33,634 nucleotides of DNA, taken from assembly GCA_015063905.1 (NCBI GenBank), contig SVTF01000020.1, positions 1-33,634 on the forward strand, read 5' to 3'. Position numbers and translations under genes: made by a program. The notes beneath the pieces were generated by a model. It saw nothing but the letters and a program-made list of their open reading frames with translations, ran no database searches and had not been told where the DNA came from. Source of the stretch: Oscillospiraceae bacterium (GTDB lineage Bacteria; Bacillota; Clostridia; Oscillospirales; CAG-272). Each line of letters begins with the position of its first letter. Within the stretch, counting starts at the first letter, position 1. Of the stretch, positions 31,643 through 33,634 are shown piece after piece.

Positions 31643-33634
31643 ATGAAGCAAGGTATTAAGAGCGTTGAACTTCGCATACAAAAGGTAAATATTCCAACTT
31701 ACGCGTTTATGGAGCCTGAGGAGATGCCGATGTTTTCGGAGACCTCCAACCATCAGGGAACAACGGGTAACCCTTATCCCGCGCGCGCGACGAGCAGTGT
31801 TGATATAGTCAACAAGGAGGATAAGCCATGGACGCTTATCACACTTGAAAACGATTACGTAAGGATCGGAATCCTTCCCGAGCTTGGCGGAAGAATATGC
31901 GAGGCTTACGATAAGACCACGGGATATGATTTCCTTTACCGTCAGCACGTTATAAAGCCCGCAATGATAGGTGTTTACGGTCCTTGGACCTCGGGCGGAC
32001 TTGAGTTTAACTGGCCCTTCCATCATCGCCCGTCCACCCTTATGCCTCTTGATTTTTATACGGAGCGAGAGCAGGACGGAACGGCTATCGTCTGGCTTTC
32101 CGAGCATTCGCCGTGCGACAGGACAAAAGGTATGGTTGGCGTGGTTTTGCGCCCCGACTCCTCATATTTTGAGACCCGTATGATAGTAACTAACCGCACA
32201 GAGAACAAGCACAATTTTCTGTGGTGGGAGAACGCGGCGGTTGCGGTGCACGAGGAATACAGACTCATATTCCCGCCCGACGTAACGTGGGTGCATCATC
32301 ACAACGACGCCAGCCACACGACCTACCCCATTGCGCAGGGACAGTACGGAGCGGATAACATAACCGAGCCCAAGGATATAAGCTGGCACGGTAATTCGCG
32401 CATAGCCACTTCCTATTTCGCGGGTCCCTCCAAATACGATTTCTTCGGCGGATATGACTATCGCCGCGGTTGTGGTGTGCTTCACGTTGCGGATCATCAC
32501 GTAGCGCCCGGGAAAAAACTGTTTACGTGGGGTTACGGCACAAACGCGGAGACATGGGAAAAGAAGCTTACCGACTATGACGGCGCCTATGCGGAGCTTA
32601 TGGCGGGAAGCTATACGGACGACCAGCCCGACTTTACCTGGATACAGCCCTATGAGAGCAAATGCTTCTCGCAGTATTGGTATCCAACCGAGGGCATAGG
32701 ATACGTGTCGTTTGCCAATCTTGAGGCGGCGGTCGCGCTTGATAGAGAGGCAGGCGAGGTAAGACTTAACGTTACGGGCAGGTATGACGGCGTTCAGGTC
32801 AACGTATTTGCGGAGAACGGTGACCTTTTGCTTGACGAGAGCGTGGATATGTCGCCTTCGAAGGTCGCTGCCTTTAAGGTCGATCTTCCCGAGGATGATC
32901 ACCTCACTGTCATCCTTTGGAAAAAGGACGGCACGGAGCTGCTTTCCTATACCGAGGAGGATGCCGACTACGTTCACATCCCCGAGAGCAGAAAGGGAAT
33001 ACCTACCCCCGACGTGCTTAAAACTCCCATAGACATTATGATTGCGGGTCAGCATCTGGATCAGTACCGCAGTCCCTTTTATAAGCCCGACGAGTACTAT
33101 CTCGAGGCTTTGCGCCGTGAGCCCGATTTCTTGCCCGCGCGCAAGGCGCTGGGCGAATATTATACCCGAGTTGGCAGATTTAGCGAGGCGCTTGAGCATC
33201 TCGATGCGGCTTGGAGGATTGAATGCCGATACAATCAGAATCCCGAGGACGGCTCTGTCGGTTATCTTCGCGGAATCTGTCTTAAGCATTTGGGTCAAAC
33301 GGATAAGGCGTATGACTCGCTTCAGCGCTCGGCTTGGTCAAATAATACCGTGTCCTGCGCCATGACCTCTGTTGCGGCTATCGACGGCTTGCGCGGAGAT
33401 TACGCGCTTATGTACAAGCACGCCATGACGGCAATTGAAAAGGAGATGCGTCATCCTGTGGCTATTCCTTATGCCGCGCTTGCAAGCTGGAAACTTGGAG
33501 AGAGTCGCCGCGCCGCTGACATGCTGCGCCACGCGCTGAAGCTTGACCGTCTTAATCATCTGGCAAGGTATTGCATGGCATTGGTAACGGGCAAGGGCAA
33601 GCAGGCTTTCTACGATATGCTTGAATCGGATGCC
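31643..33634 (+). CDS. DUF5107 / TPR-repeat protein (3' end outside window)
   Basis: The frame is open without stops from ATG 31643 (GAGG 7 nt upstream) to the right edge: 664 codons, C-terminus missing. Residues ~40-330 form the DUF5107 beta-sandwich, which resembles the galactose-mutarotase fold: LENDYVRIGILPELGGRICEAYDKTTGYDFLYR, GVYGPWTSGGLEFNWPFHHRPSTLMP and NRTENKHNFLWWENAAV. A second beta region follows, with a TPR-like helical array from ~475 (YYLEALRREPDFLPARKALGEYYTRVGRFSEALEHLDAAWRI; PYAALASWKLGESRRAADMLRHALKLDRLNHLARY). No signal peptide. It is divergent from a PocR-AraC activator. Likely role is in sugar or glycoside catabolism; the exact reaction is unknown. Confidence 0.87.
   Translation, partial: MKQGIKSVELRIQKVNIPTYAFMEPEEMPMFSETSNHQGTTGNPYPARATSSVDIVNKEDKPWTLITLENDYVRIGILPELGGRICEAYDKTTGYDFLYRQHVIKPAMIGVYGPWTSGGLEFNWPFHHRPSTLMPLDFYTEREQDGTAIVWLSEHSPCDRTKGMVGVVLRPDSSYFETRMIVTNRTENKHNFLWWENAAVAVHEEYRLIFPPDVTWVHHHNDASHTTYPIAQGQYGADNITEPKDISWHGNSRIATSYFAGPSKYDFFGGYDYRRGCGVLHVADHHVAPGKKLFTWGYGTNAETWEKKLTDYDGAYAELMAGSYTDDQPDFTWIQPYESKCFSQYWYPTEGIGYVSFANLEAAVALDREAGEVRLNVTGRYDGVQVNVFAENGDLLLDESVDMSPSKVAAFKVDLPEDDHLTVILWKKDGTELLSYTEEDADYVHIPESRKGIPTPDVLKTPIDIMIAGQHLDQYRSPFYKPDEYYLEALRREPDFLPARKALGEYYTRVGRFSEALEHLDAAWRIECRYNQNPEDGSVGYLRGICLKHLGQTDKAYDSLQRSAWSNNTVSCAMTSVAAIDGLRGDYALMYKHAMTAIEKEMRHPVAIPYAALASWKLGESRRAADMLRHALKLDRLNHLARYCMALVTGKGKQAFYDMLESDA

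Overview
The window looks like a chromosomal segment of a Bacillota (Clostridia-type) bacterium, probably an uncultured gut lineage. The signs are AGGAGG-type ribosome binding sites, near-consensus sigma-A promoters with 17-bp spacers, free use of ATA and AGA codons, tRNA genes that encode CCA, a pth-mfd-foldase cluster, and pyrophosphate-linked glycolysis. The lineage is inferred from gene content; no rRNA or other marker is present to fix it.

Layout. (1) 1-3.6 kb: the tail of a surface protein built of MBG/YDG-type repeats, convergent with a large FAD-dependent oxidoreductase (-). The latter is divergent from a PocR-AraC regulator (+, 3733-4623). (2) 4.7-7.3 kb: ppdK (-), highly codon-biased, with its own promoter and a structured leader. 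(3) 7.5-14.6 kb: pth-mfd and two tandem PrsA/SurA-like foldase lipoproteins (+). (4) 14.7-19.0 kb: cysE, a lipid kinase, the two halves of a ThrE-type Ser/Thr exporter, and a phosphofructokinase with pyrophosphate-type signature residues. (5) 19.1-22.3 kb: a small protein resembling a phage head-tail connector and an 896-residue protein with a CvpA-like membrane domain. (6) 22.4-23.3 kb: three ~188-bp tandem repeats packed with short perfect hairpins, followed by a minus-strand tRNA-Gly/Arg/His operon. (7) 23.4-30.4 kb: yqeG, an Nfo-like TIM barrel, an M24 peptidase, a DUF3006 protein, plsY, a methyltransferase, an unknown small protein, hisS and a minimal inorganic pyrophosphatase (+). A ~100-bp inverted-repeat element lies just before hisS. 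(8) 30.6 kb to the end: a second PocR-AraC regulator (-), divergent from a DUF5107/TPR gene that runs off the right edge.

How it fits together. Most of the window is housekeeping: translation quality control and tRNA charging (pth, hisS, tRNAs), transcription-coupled repair (mfd), protein export folding, phospholipid synthesis, cysteine synthesis and glycolysis. PPDK, the PPi-type PFK and a small PPase together suggest a metabolism in which pyrophosphate matters. The two ends carry a matching module, a PocR-AraC regulator transcribed away from a gene likely to act on carbohydrate-derived compounds, which suggests inducible catabolic loci.

I did not find a clear new defence or mobile system. 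The least explained sequence is the tRNA-linked hairpin repeat array at 22.4-23.0 kb and the inverted repeat at 28.62-28.72 kb.
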